Source: Virgibacillus_N oceani_A (GTDB lineage: Bacteria; Bacillota; Bacilli; Bacillales; Amphibacillaceae). From it: a DNA stretch of 64,000 bases. Location of the stretch: NCBI GenBank assembly GCA_041521345.1, contig JBGOHB010000020.1; one strand, 5' to 3'. The notes under the pieces are model-generated. The model was given only the letters and a program-made list of their open reading frames with translations. It was not told where the DNA came from and made no database searches. A program made the translations under genes and the position numbers. Positions 35,281 through 44,584 of the stretch are shown here, in pieces; within the stretch, counting starts at the first letter, position 1, and every line of letters starts with the position of its first letter.

Positions 35281-37482
35281 TTAAACCTTAAAGTTACTTG
35301 TAAACTCATCAAATTTTTTACCATTTAATAAATCCTTTCTAAGCCGTGCTTCTGCCATCCGGTACGCTTCACCTAGTTTATGATCGTATTCACTATTGAA
35401 TAAATGGTACTGACCTGGTCTAGGGGTTGCTTCCCCAAAAACTAGTCCATCATGACCATTTAACATATCCATCCTTATGAAAGGTGTTGGAATTTTTGAA
35501 CTTGCTTCAGAAACTAAATTTAAATCTTCTTTTGTAAATCCTGTACCTTCGTATAACCCCTTCCAATGATCACCTGTATCAATTAGATTCATGTCTGGAT
35601 CCCAGAAACAAAAGTTTTTATGAAGACGGTTAGTTTCCAATACTAATAGCACTTCACCATAAAAACAGTAAAATTTAAGATCAGATGGTGGAAGAGTTGA
35701 GTCTGGTTCTTTTAATATTAATTCTTCAATCATCCATTCGTCTTTTGTAAATTGTGTGATTTTGCCTGCTTTCCAATCCTTTAATTTCTTCGTGGCATCA
35801 GCTTGGAGTTCTTCCCAGCTATTTAAATATATACCTTCTCTGGCTGATAATATCGTAGTTTTATTAAAAACCAAATATACCCCCATAGAACCTGTAGAAC
35901 GGATAGGTTTAATCACTACCGGTTTATTTGGTTCCTCTATTTCTGAAAATTTATATACATTTGATTCTGCCTTTGGTCTTCTCAGGCCTATACTATCCGC
36001 GAAAGGATAGGCTCGATTTTTTTTATCTAGCTTCCAGGAATATTCCTTAAAGCCCAATCTGCTAAGTTGAGATTTTTCTGCCATTATTTCCTTAAAAGAC
36101 ATTGCTTTACTCAATTTAAGTTTATTTCGTTCAAACCTTTTTACAAACTTATGGCTTAAATATTCTTTCTTGACAACTTCACTTAACTTATCCATTCTTT
36201 CTTTATTAGTCGTTATTTTTTTATTTCCTGCTAATTTCTCATAATAATTAAAGAAATTTTCATCTATTTCATTATGCAGCCTGCTAAGTTGCTCTATATG
36301 GTCATCAAAAACCTGATCCTCTGTAAAGTCTATATAAGATAAATTTGCATTACCCATAATAACGTCTTTTAAATTTACTCCGGATGAATTACTATTTCTT
36401 TTTATTTCATTAATTGGGTGATTTGTAACTGTAAAATAATAACCATCATTATTCTCTTGAACTTCTAGACTATTCTGTGCTCCTTTTTTTGTCTTGCTAT
36501 TAAGCATATTTAATAATTCTTTGCTCTCTAATTTATTTACCATACGAACATTAAAATTAGTAAATTTATTATCTGTAACTATTGGATAAAAGTAAGGCTC
36601 TACTATCCAATCGCCCTTTCTTTCCACTAATTGTAATTTTATTATTATACTATATGGTAGCGCTTGCATCTTTTTGTATCTGCCTAGTGAGTTAAAAACA
36701 AAATTTCCCATAGAATATGCTATTGTTCCGTTTTCATTTTGCTCTATGTGATTTGCCATATGCGTACCATGGGCAAAGACAAAATCAGCTCCAGCTTTTA
36801 GATATCCTCGACACGTTTGTTTTATTTTAGCTGTTACCCATTTATAATCTAAACCTTGCCAATGAGGATATACAACAATTATTGCTTTAGGATCTCTTTT
36901 CCTCAGTTTTGTTATCTGTTTTGTTATATTTTTTAAGTTTAATGAATTCACTCCCGGAGCCTCTTTACCCGCCATAAAGCCATAGTCTTCTTTATACTGA
37001 CGAGACGCCCTCATACCTGTTAAAACATATACATTTATATTACTTTTTTCACCTTTAAGTTTAACTTTTAAAGGTTTAGATGCTTTTTTTAAGTTCTCTC
37101 CAGCACCGAAATTTTCAATTCCTGCTTCTTTAAGTCTATTCTTTGTTTTCATTAATACACTCGAGCCAAAATCCATCGTATGGTTATTTGCTAGACTAAC
37201 AGCTGAAACACCAAGCTTATTTAGTGCACTTAAAGTTCTGGTTGGATTATCAAAATTCGGATAGCTTTTTCCTTGATTAAACCCAGTTGGATTTTCAGAT
37301 AAGACAGTTTCTAAATTTAAAATAAAGTAATCACTTGATTTGACTATTGGTTGTATTCCTTCAAAAAAAGAAAAAGGATCAAGTTTTAATCGATCTAGCT
37401 CTTTCTTTCTATTAGGATTTTTTAAGTACCAGTCACCTAAACTGGTGTCTCCAGCAAATGTGATGGTGAATTGTTTAGCCAT
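35281..37482 (-). CDS. CapA-type phosphoesterase domain fused to a TupA-like ATP-grasp domain
   Basis: At 733 residues this is an unusual fusion. Residues 1-320 are a CapA/PgsA-type calcineurin-like domain with FAGDTSLGD (Asp12), LNLETVLS, SLANNHTMDFG, YPHWQGLDY and FAHGTHMANHIE, as in poly-gamma-glutamate biosynthesis proteins. Residues about 450-733 are a TupA-like ATP-grasp with VVIKPIRSTGSMGVYLVF, WMIEELI, SDLKFYCFYGEVLLVLE, FIRMDML and VFGEATPRPGQY. Unlike usual CapA proteins it has no membrane anchor. AAAGGGCG precedes the ATG. It is the last gene of the minus-strand cluster. Both parts point to a peptide-containing surface polymer; the exact chemistry is inferred. Confidence 0.82.
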   Translation of the reverse strand: MAKQFTITFAGDTSLGDWYLKNPNRKKELDRLKLDPFSFFEGIQPIVKSSDYFILNLETVLSENPTGFNQGKSYPNFDNPTRTLSALNKLGVSAVSLANNHTMDFGSSVLMKTKNRLKEAGIENFGAGENLKKASKPLKVKLKGEKSNINVYVLTGMRASRQYKEDYGFMAGKEAPGVNSLNLKNITKQITKLRKRDPKAIIVVYPHWQGLDYKWVTAKIKQTCRGYLKAGADFVFAHGTHMANHIEQNENGTIAYSMGNFVFNSLGRYKKMQALPYSIIIKLQLVERKGDWIVEPYFYPIVTDNKFTNFNVRMVNKLESKELLNMLNSKTKKGAQNSLEVQENNDGYYFTVTNHPINEIKRNSNSSGVNLKDVIMGNANLSYIDFTEDQVFDDHIEQLSRLHNEIDENFFNYYEKLAGNKKITTNKERMDKLSEVVKKEYLSHKFVKRFERNKLKLSKAMSFKEIMAEKSQLSRLGFKEYSWKLDKKNRAYPFADSIGLRRPKAESNVYKFSEIEEPNKPVVIKPIRSTGSMGVYLVFNKTTILSAREGIYLNSWEELQADATKKLKDWKAGKITQFTKDEWMIEELILKEPDSTLPPSDLKFYCFYGEVLLVLETNRLHKNFCFWDPDMNLIDTGDHWKGLYEGTGFTKEDLNLVSEASSKIPTPFIRMDMLNGHDGLVFGEATPRPGQYHLFNSEYDHKLGEAYRMAEARLRKDLLNGKKFDEFTSNFKV

Positions 37483-37692
37483 GTTTTACGCCCTTTCTAA
37501 TACCAATTGTTTTATTACTAATAAAAATATAGTTTTTCTTAGCTTTTAGTGAAATATAACTCATTAGTATTATTCGATCCTTGTTGATAATATTTTGGGG
37601 TATTAGAAATTTAACACTATAAATAAATCTTATATGTCTAAGTATTTATTTATAGATAGAACTAATTCTTATGCCAAAACATTACTGCTTTA

Positions 37693-39450
37693 TTATTTCT
37701 TTATGAGCGAAGTTGCTTTTCTCAAAGGTTTAGTAATTTGCCATGAGCGGCTATTCTTTATATCTTTAATTTCTTGCTTTAATTTTTGATTTTCATTTAT
37801 TACTTCTTCATACTTATACCTTAATTGCTTCCTTTTTATTTTTATTTTTTTATACTTACTTTTTATTTCTTTATACTTACCTTTTATTTCTATCATGTCT
37901 TTGTTCAGGGTTTTATTTTCTTGTTTTACTTTTTTTCTTTCCCTCTTGATCTTCTTATTAGCCTTTTCTAAATTTTGATTGTCCACATTAAGCTTTTTTG
38001 TTATTTCCTTCCATTCTCTTCTAGTTTTTTGTAACTTTCTAAACCCGATACAAATCGGTTTGTTCCAAAAGACTTCTGATACTTCATTTATTATAACTTC
38101 ATCTGATAACTCTTTACATTCGGATATAAAACGATCTATAGCTTCAGTATTTTCACTTCCAACTAATATTTCCAGATGCTCATCATCTAATTTTCTTGTA
38201 TGGCCGTGCAACTCAAGCTTCATAGCTTCGAGCCTTATCTGATTTCGGAAACCATCATTAAATCCCTCTCCACTCAAAATGATTTTTTTTGAATATATTT
38301 TCTCCAAAGTTTTAGGAGGGACTAATTCAATTTTTTTTGTAGATAAATTATCTAATGGAGACAATACCTTTTCGAAGTCAAAATAGAGATTAGATTTTTT
38401 CTGATCTATTGTTTCAGGAAAATAATAATCTACAATCTCTTTTACAACATCATAAGCTTGCCCCTCCATAGGGTATGTATGAAGTCCGAGCATTGGCTTT
38501 GTATTTACTTCAATAACAGTAGGTGATTGATCGTCAGGATTAATCATTAAATCCATTCCGCTAGAAGTTAATCCTGGGATTGCTTGAATCGTTTTTCTGA
38601 CCACATTTGTTTGTTCATCTGTTAATTGATCTGTTACATCAATTGGATCCCCACCAGTAGAAATATTACTTTTTGATCTTAAAAATAATTGCTCATTTTC
38701 TTCAGGTATACTATCTAGTGTATAATCTGCTTTTTCAATTGATTCCATGATTTCTTTATCGATTTGAATTGTTTTTTTGGATAAATTTGGATTAACTCTC
38801 TTTATCTTATTTTTTTCTTTAATAAGTTCCTCAATGGTTTTCTCTCCATCACCAACAATATTGGCTGGAATCCTGTTTACAGCTGCAGCAATCTTCTCAC
38901 CAACAGTCAATACCCTATATTCCGTTCCAGATATGAATTCTTCAATAATTAGATCCGTATAATTGAGTGTCTCAATTACATAGTCTAATGTGCTTATTAA
39001 TTCCTCTTTTGTATTTACGTTCGAAAAAACACCTTTACCAGCATTCTCATTAACAGGTTTTAAAACAATTGGAAAACCCAAAGAGACACCATAATCTATA
39101 ATGTCCTGGTATGTTTCAGTAGCATCTTCAAATCTTTTCCCTTCAGGAACTTTAATTCCTGCTTTTTTCAAATATTGTTTTGTCAGATCTTTATTATCAC
39201 AAACTTCAAATGCTTCATCTGTTAGTTTATCACCACGAGAAGATACAAATTTATGTTCTTTATTATTCAGCTTTAATGAATACCTTATTAATATTTTGTT
39301 CTCAGGGTTATCCACTGTAAAGAAATTCACAGTAATACCCCGGCGCCATGCTTCCAAGGCAATGAGATACATACTGAGTCTATTTCCATAACCCTCTGTT
39401 GGCACTGCTTCTTCTAGATGATCTAACCATTTACCTTTTTCCTCTTCCAT
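37693..39450 (-). CDS. ATP-grasp ligase / acylphosphatase-like fusion, paralogue 1
   Basis: This 585-residue member of the four-gene ATP-grasp array opens with WLDHLEEAVP and ALEAWRRG, shared by all four. It continues with a cyanophycin-synthetase/GshF-like ATP-grasp (FPIVLKPVNENAGKGVF, IIEEFISGTEYRVLTVG, RIPANIVGDGEKTIEELI, NISTGGDPIDVTD, VIEVNTKPMLGLH). An acylphosphatase-like domain follows at about residues 365-450: the catalytic Arg is kept (GFRN) but the Asn position is Lys (HTRKLDD). A Lys/Glu-rich coiled coil ends in the tail SWQITKPLRKA. The frame is open to 39489, but GGGGGGAG before ATG 39450 sets the start. It probably ligates an amino acid to a carboxylate; substrates are unknown. 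Confidence 0.82.
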   Translation of the reverse strand: MEEEKGKWLDHLEEAVPTEGYGNRLSMYLIALEAWRRGITVNFFTVDNPENKILIRYSLKLNNKEHKFVSSRGDKLTDEAFEVCDNKDLTKQYLKKAGIKVPEGKRFEDATETYQDIIDYGVSLGFPIVLKPVNENAGKGVFSNVNTKEELISTLDYVIETLNYTDLIIEEFISGTEYRVLTVGEKIAAAVNRIPANIVGDGEKTIEELIKEKNKIKRVNPNLSKKTIQIDKEIMESIEKADYTLDSIPEENEQLFLRSKSNISTGGDPIDVTDQLTDEQTNVVRKTIQAIPGLTSSGMDLMINPDDQSPTVIEVNTKPMLGLHTYPMEGQAYDVVKEIVDYYFPETIDQKKSNLYFDFEKVLSPLDNLSTKKIELVPPKTLEKIYSKKIILSGEGFNDGFRNQIRLEAMKLELHGHTRKLDDEHLEILVGSENTEAIDRFISECKELSDEVIINEVSEVFWNKPICIGFRKLQKTRREWKEITKKLNVDNQNLEKANKKIKRERKKVKQENKTLNKDMIEIKGKYKEIKSKYKKIKIKRKQLRYKYEEVINENQKLKQEIKDIKNSRSWQITKPLRKATSLIKK

Positions 39451-39515
39451 TTGTTCTCCCCCCTTCACCATAAGACTATTCATGTGCATTATATATTTAA
39501 CTCGTTATACAATGG

Positions 39516-41102
39516 TTATTCTTTGTTAATCATTTTATATACTTTTCTCAAGGGAGAAGTTAACTTCCAGCTTTTACTCTCATGCATTTTTTTGTAACTC
39601 TCCATGACACGCTCTTTTTCCTGCTCCAATTTTTCTTTCTCTTTTATAACATCTCTTACTTCAATCGGTTTTAACTTGTAAGGTTTGTTTACTTCAAAAC
39701 CAATTTTTACTGGTTTTCCCCACTCATATTCTTTTACTTCTTGTACATTGGAACGTTCAGAACCTTCCCAGCATACTTCCTTAAAATCTTCAACAACCTG
39801 CTTATCAATTCCAGCTACTAAAACTTCAACGGTTCCATCTTCCAGGTTTTCTGTATGCCCGTGAAGATCCCTCGCTATCGCTTCTTTTCTTATCGCGTTT
39901 CTGTAACCTACCTTCTGAACATCCCCACTTACTATATATTTCTTAGAAAATAACTTTCCAACTGGAGGTGTAATAACCTGCACTTTATCTGCTGACCTTG
40001 CCGTTAGCGGCTCTAAAATACTGTCAAAATCAAAATATAGGTATGTTCTTTCAATATCTTTTGTTTCAGGGAAGTAATAATCAATAATTTCTTTGGCAAA
40101 ATCCCTTGGCTTTCCTTCCATTGGGAAAAGATGACCACCTAGTCCGGGACGGGCATTTACTTCCAGAATTACACCAGTGTCATTCTCTATATCCACGATC
40201 ATGTCCACGCCATAGTGACTCAAACCGGGAATAGCCTTTCCTGCATTTATAGCAATATTTTTTATTCCCTCTGTTAATCGATCTGTAACATCAATTGCGT
40301 CTCCCCCAGTAGAAAGGTTGCTTTTTTCCCGTAGAAATACTCTTTCTCCTATAGGAGGGATAGATTTAAAATCATAATCTTGTCTTAAAAGTAATGCCTC
40401 AATTTCTCTGTCTTTTTTTATAAGACGACTTGTCAAGTGAGGGTTCATTTTTCTTATCTCATTTTGATTATTGATAAGTTGATTTACTGTATGCTTTCCA
40501 TCACCTACAATACTTGCAGGTCTTCTGTTCATTGCTCCGAGTACTCTGTCCTCAATAACATATATTCTAAATTCATCACCAGTAATGTATTTCTCAACAA
40601 TAATTTCTTTATACCCTAATTCATGACGAACATAACTTACTAATTCTCTTACAGTATCGATAGATTGGATATTCGCAAATACACCTTTCCCGGCATTTCC
40701 ATCAGTTGGTTTGACAACTACTGGAAAGCCTATTTCTTCTGCATAGTTCACTATATCCTCATCATTATTATTTTCATCAAACATTTTACCCTGAGGTACT
40801 GGAACACTTCCTTTTGACAAATACTGTTTCGTAACCTCTTTGTTATCACATATGTCAAATGCTTCATCACTTACTTTGTCACCCATGGATAAAGAGAAAT
40901 GATGTACCTTACCTTTACTTGCAACTGAATATCTGACCTTCAATAAATTTTCTTCATCAAAGAAGCTGTAATATGTTAAATCCAATCCTCTTCTCCAAGC
41001 TTCCAGTGCAACTGTGTATGTGCTTATGCGTTTCCCTTGTCCTGCAGGTGGAACCGCACCTTCATGATGGGGCATCCATCTATATTCTGTTAATTCTACC
41101 AA
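39516..41102 (-). CDS. ATP-grasp ligase / acylphosphatase-like fusion, paralogue 2 (acylphosphatase residues intact)
   Basis: A 528-residue paralogue with MPHHEGAVPP and ALEAWRRG at the N-terminus. ATP-grasp motifs are FPVVVKPTDGNAGKGVF, IVEKYITGDEFRIYVI, RRPASIVGDGKHTVNQLI, NLSTGGDAIDVTD and GVILEVNARPGLGGH. Its acylphosphatase domain (about residues 375-460) is the best preserved of the four: SGDVQKVGYRN has the catalytic Arg, HGHTENLEDGTVEV has the catalytic Asn, and VKIGFEV is the closing strand. The tail is SWKLTSPLRKV after a short coiled coil. The start is TTG at 41102, nine bases after GGGAGG. It lies 38 bp after paralogue 3. Confidence 0.83.
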   Translation of the reverse strand: MVELTEYRWMPHHEGAVPPAGQGKRISTYTVALEAWRRGLDLTYYSFFDEENLLKVRYSVASKGKVHHFSLSMGDKVSDEAFDICDNKEVTKQYLSKGSVPVPQGKMFDENNNDEDIVNYAEEIGFPVVVKPTDGNAGKGVFANIQSIDTVRELVSYVRHELGYKEIIVEKYITGDEFRIYVIEDRVLGAMNRRPASIVGDGKHTVNQLINNQNEIRKMNPHLTSRLIKKDREIEALLLRQDYDFKSIPPIGERVFLREKSNLSTGGDAIDVTDRLTEGIKNIAINAGKAIPGLSHYGVDMIVDIENDTGVILEVNARPGLGGHLFPMEGKPRDFAKEIIDYYFPETKDIERTYLYFDFDSILEPLTARSADKVQVITPPVGKLFSKKYIVSGDVQKVGYRNAIRKEAIARDLHGHTENLEDGTVEVLVAGIDKQVVEDFKEVCWEGSERSNVQEVKEYEWGKPVKIGFEVNKPYKLKPIEVRDVIKEKEKLEQEKERVMESYKKMHESKSWKLTSPLRKVYKMINKE

Positions 41103-41140
41103 TGTTTAAACCTCCCATAGCCTGGCTATTTTATATATTT

Positions 41141-42769
41141 TTATCGAATTTGCTTTCTTTTTCTCCTAAAATCAGTTACCATTCGTAAAGGCTTTGTTAC
41201 CTTCCATGCCTTACTTTCTTTCATTAATTTCATTCTATGTTCTAACCTTCTATTTTCATTATCAGCTTTTCTTATCTCATTATTGATTTCTTTTAATTTA
41301 CTTTCCAACTCAACAACACTTAACATCCGTGCATCACTTATTAACTCAAAACCTAATTTAATGGGGTTATTCCATTCCTCTTCTTTTTCTATATTGACTG
41401 GAAAGCCTTTGTTATTTGTCCAAACTTCTTTGAACTCTTCTATTTTATTTTTATCTTCTCCTGCTAAAACCATTTCATATTTCCCTCGGTGTATTTCATT
41501 GATATAACCATGAAGTTCATGTGCATATACTCGTTTTTGCATCCACTGATGAAACTGCTTTAACTCGATATCTGATTCCTTAAAATCTGCTTCTATGATA
41601 TATTTTATAGCAACCAATTGATTTAAACCAGCTGGAGGGACTTCAACCTTTACGGTAGACATTTCCTTCAACGTATTCAGTATACTTTCGAAGTCAAAAT
41701 ACAGATTTGAGTCCTTTGCATCCATAGTTTTCGTCTCCGGAAAATAATAATCAATGATCTCCTTAGGTAAATCTCTGGCTGTTCCTTCAATTGGAAATAA
41801 GTGAATCCCGATGCCTGGCCTTGTATTAACCTCTATTACTTTTACATCTGTGTTGTCATTACTATTTATAATCATATCTACGCCGCAGTGAGGTAAGCCT
41901 GGAATTGCTTTTGCAGCATTTATAGCTATATTCTTTTGTTCTGCAGATAACTTTTCAGTAATGTCAATTGGCTCTCCACCTTTGGAAATATTACTGACTT
42001 TCCTGAGATAAACCCATTCACCATTTTTAGGAATGCTATCAATCGTATAATTTGATTGTTGAATTATATTTTTCAAGTCTTTGTCTATTTTAATTGGACG
42101 AAAGTAGAGATGAGGGCTTTGTTTTCTTTGCTCATTTTTCTTCTCGATTAAGGTTTGAATCGTATTTACGCCATCTCCAACTACATTGGCAGGCCTGCGA
42201 TTGCCTGCACCTAATACTTGGTTGTCCAAGACATAAACACGAACTTCTTCTCCTATTACGTATTGCTCAAGTATGACCTCTCTATAACCCAATTTTCCCC
42301 TGACATATTCAACTGCTTCATTTAACAGTGCACTGTTTTTTATATTGGAGACGACCCCTTTTCCAGAGCTGGCATTTGTAGGTTTTAAAACCAAAGGGAA
42401 TTTGATTTGCTTTGCATATTGTATGATGTCTTCATCCGCAGCGTCCCCGTTAAATTTACTGCCAAGTGGTATGGGTACACCGGCTTTTGTTAAGTAACTA
42501 TATGTTTCACTTTTACTTTCACATATTTCAAAAGCTTTTTCTGTTATCAGATCGCCACCTGAGCCGCTAAAATGATGTGTTTTTTCTCCATTGCTTAAAG
42601 AATATCTTATTTGTAGTTTGTGATTCTCAAATTTGGAGTAGAATTTTAGATGAAGACCTCTTCTCCACCCTTCCAATGCAATGGTATACATGCTTATTTG
42701 ATTTCTTCTGGCTTCAAGAGGGACTGCTTCCATTAGATGCGGCAGCCAATTGTCCTGCTTGTATTTCAT
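41141..42769 (-). CDS. ATP-grasp ligase / acylphosphatase-like fusion, paralogue 3 (degenerate acylphosphatase)
   Basis: A 542-residue paralogue with WLPHLMEAVP and ALEGWRRG. ATP-grasp motifs are FPLVLKPTNASSGKGVV, ILEQYVIGEEVRVYVL, RRPANVVGDGVNTIQTLI, NISKGGEPIDITE and VKVIEVNTRPGIGIH. In the acylphosphatase-like region the catalytic Arg position aligns with His (LKQFH) and the Asn position with Glu (GYINEI), so this domain is probably inactive. The tail is SKAWKVTKPLRMV. GAAGGGAAG precedes the ATG at 42769. A 147-bp gap separates it from paralogue 4. Confidence 0.82.
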   Translation of the reverse strand: MKYKQDNWLPHLMEAVPLEARRNQISMYTIALEGWRRGLHLKFYSKFENHKLQIRYSLSNGEKTHHFSGSGGDLITEKAFEICESKSETYSYLTKAGVPIPLGSKFNGDAADEDIIQYAKQIKFPLVLKPTNASSGKGVVSNIKNSALLNEAVEYVRGKLGYREVILEQYVIGEEVRVYVLDNQVLGAGNRRPANVVGDGVNTIQTLIEKKNEQRKQSPHLYFRPIKIDKDLKNIIQQSNYTIDSIPKNGEWVYLRKVSNISKGGEPIDITEKLSAEQKNIAINAAKAIPGLPHCGVDMIINSNDNTDVKVIEVNTRPGIGIHLFPIEGTARDLPKEIIDYYFPETKTMDAKDSNLYFDFESILNTLKEMSTVKVEVPPAGLNQLVAIKYIIEADFKESDIELKQFHQWMQKRVYAHELHGYINEIHRGKYEMVLAGEDKNKIEEFKEVWTNNKGFPVNIEKEEEWNNPIKLGFELISDARMLSVVELESKLKEINNEIRKADNENRRLEHRMKLMKESKAWKVTKPLRMVTDFRRKRKQIR

Positions 42770-42916
42770 TGTTTTAACTTCCCTTCGACATTAAAGTTAT
42801 TAGGTCTACAGCTATGAAAACTGCTTTTCAAAAGAAAAACAGGAAGTGTTCATAAAACCCTTCCAACCCCTCAAAGCTATATAAAGCTACCATGCTTTCA
42901 CTTTAAGAAGTATCAT

Positions 42917-44554
42917 TTAATGCCGTGTTTTTACAAGTCTTTTTATAGCCCCACCCAATTTCCGGATTGGCTCTGTCATCTTCCATGAATTACTTCTTAA
43001 CATATTATGATATTGCTTTCTCAGCTTCTTTTGTTCTTTTCTCGTCTTCATTAAGTCATCTTCTAATTTAGCTAGTTCAGCAAGTAAGCTCTTGCTTCCT
43101 CCCTTAATTTCAAAACCTAATTTAATTGGCTGGTTCCAATCCTCTTCGTATACTTCCTTCTCTTGCGAATGATCATCCAGTTCATTTATATATTGCTTAA
43201 ATTGTTCTACTGTCTCTGTATTCTGGCCAACAACTACTATGTCAATTGTATCACTATCTACTTTGCTTATTTTACCCATTAAGGATTGTTCAATAGCCTT
43301 TTCTTTTATTTTTTGATGATAAGCCAGACTATGAACATCTCCAACAACTGTATACTTCTTGCCAATAAATTCCTTAGACTGTAAATTGGCAACCTCTGTA
43401 ACTATAGCAGCTTTACTGGCAATGGGTGTCAGTACTTCATGTAAATCGAAATAAACAAGTGGCTTTTTATGTAAAGCTTTGGTTTCGGGGAAATAATAAT
43501 CAATTATTACATGAGGTACGTCTCTTGATTTTCCTTTTAAAGGATATAAAATAGAACCAATTTGAGCAGTCGGGTTTAGTTCCAATACATAACTTGCTTC
43601 TTCATTCAATTCATCTGAATTAATGATAAGATCCACTGCTCCGTGCTCTAATCCTGGAACGGCTTTTAGAGCATTTATCGCAATCTCTTTTATTTCCTCC
43701 GATAATTCATCCAATACGTCTACTGGATCTCCACCGGAAGAAATATTACTTTTTTTACTTAAAAATACTTTCTCATTTCGTTTGGGTATACTAGCTTTTG
43801 TATAACCCTGTCTCCCAATAAAACGCTCCGTTTCCTCATCTATTTTTAAAGGGCAGCTTACAAGGCGAGGATTTAACCCTCTTTCCCGGTTTTTATTGGC
43901 TATTAACATATCGATAGAACTCACACCATCCCCGACAATATTAGCCGGAATCCTGTTTATGGCACCAACAACTTGATTGCCCACTACATAAATTCGGTAT
44001 TCTTCACCCGGGATGTACTGTTCTGCAATCACATTTTTTATATTTAACGCTGTTCTCACATAATTAAGTGCGTATTCCAAATCCTGCTTATTCTTTATGT
44101 TCGTTACTACACCACGACCAAAGCTTCCATCTGTCGGCTTTAAGACAACTGGAAAACCTAGTGATGAAACATACTCAAGGATAGCATCGTTAGCTTCATC
44201 TTCATGAAATTGCCGTCCCTCAGGCGTAGGAACACCTTTTTCCTTCAGTGCCTGCTTCGTTCGTTCTTTATTTTTTCCAATGGCAACTGCCTCATTTGTC
44301 ACTTTATCTCCTCGTGTACGAAAGAAATAATGCGTTTTATCTTTAGAACTAAGGGAAAATAATTGACCGGGCTGATCAACGTACCATGTTGTAATTTCAT
44401 TAAATTTTTCTGCGTTCTTTGCATGCCAGCGGAGGGTTAAACCTCTTCTCCATCCTTCAAGTGCTACTGCATAAGCATCCAGTGAATTCCCTTGTACTTC
44501 CGATACTATCTCAGTTGATAAATGCGGAAGCCACTCTGCAGACATCTCTGTCAT
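42917..44554 (-). CDS. ATP-grasp ligase / acylphosphatase-like fusion, paralogue 4 (degenerate acylphosphatase)
   Basis: A 545-residue paralogue with EWLPHLSTEI and ALEGWRRG, and a longer second segment than the others. ATP-grasp motifs are FPVVLKPTDGSFGRGVV, IAEQYIPGEEYRIYVV, RIPANIVGDGVSSIDMLI, NISSGGDPVDVLD and SYVLELNPTAQIGS; the last differs from the E-V-N-x-(R/K)-P of its sisters. The acylphosphatase-like domain has His for Arg (LAYHQ) and Lys for Asn (GKISKV). The tail is SNSWKMTEPIRKL. The frame is open to 44581, but TAGGAGGAAG before ATG 44554 sets the start. It follows the TupA-like gene by 30 bp. Confidence 0.82.
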   Translation of the reverse strand: MTEMSAEWLPHLSTEIVSEVQGNSLDAYAVALEGWRRGLTLRWHAKNAEKFNEITTWYVDQPGQLFSLSSKDKTHYFFRTRGDKVTNEAVAIGKNKERTKQALKEKGVPTPEGRQFHEDEANDAILEYVSSLGFPVVLKPTDGSFGRGVVTNIKNKQDLEYALNYVRTALNIKNVIAEQYIPGEEYRIYVVGNQVVGAINRIPANIVGDGVSSIDMLIANKNRERGLNPRLVSCPLKIDEETERFIGRQGYTKASIPKRNEKVFLSKKSNISSGGDPVDVLDELSEEIKEIAINALKAVPGLEHGAVDLIINSDELNEEASYVLELNPTAQIGSILYPLKGKSRDVPHVIIDYYFPETKALHKKPLVYFDLHEVLTPIASKAAIVTEVANLQSKEFIGKKYTVVGDVHSLAYHQKIKEKAIEQSLMGKISKVDSDTIDIVVVGQNTETVEQFKQYINELDDHSQEKEVYEEDWNQPIKLGFEIKGGSKSLLAELAKLEDDLMKTRKEQKKLRKQYHNMLRSNSWKMTEPIRKLGGAIKRLVKTRH

Positions 44555-44584
44555 TGTTCTTCCTCCTAAAATAACCCTCATCTT

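Noticed and set aside
37693..44554. True cyanophycin synthetase genes
   Set aside because: The ATP-grasp part is similar, but the Mur-ligase-like C-terminal half of CphA is absent and replaced by an acylphosphatase-like domain and coiled coil.
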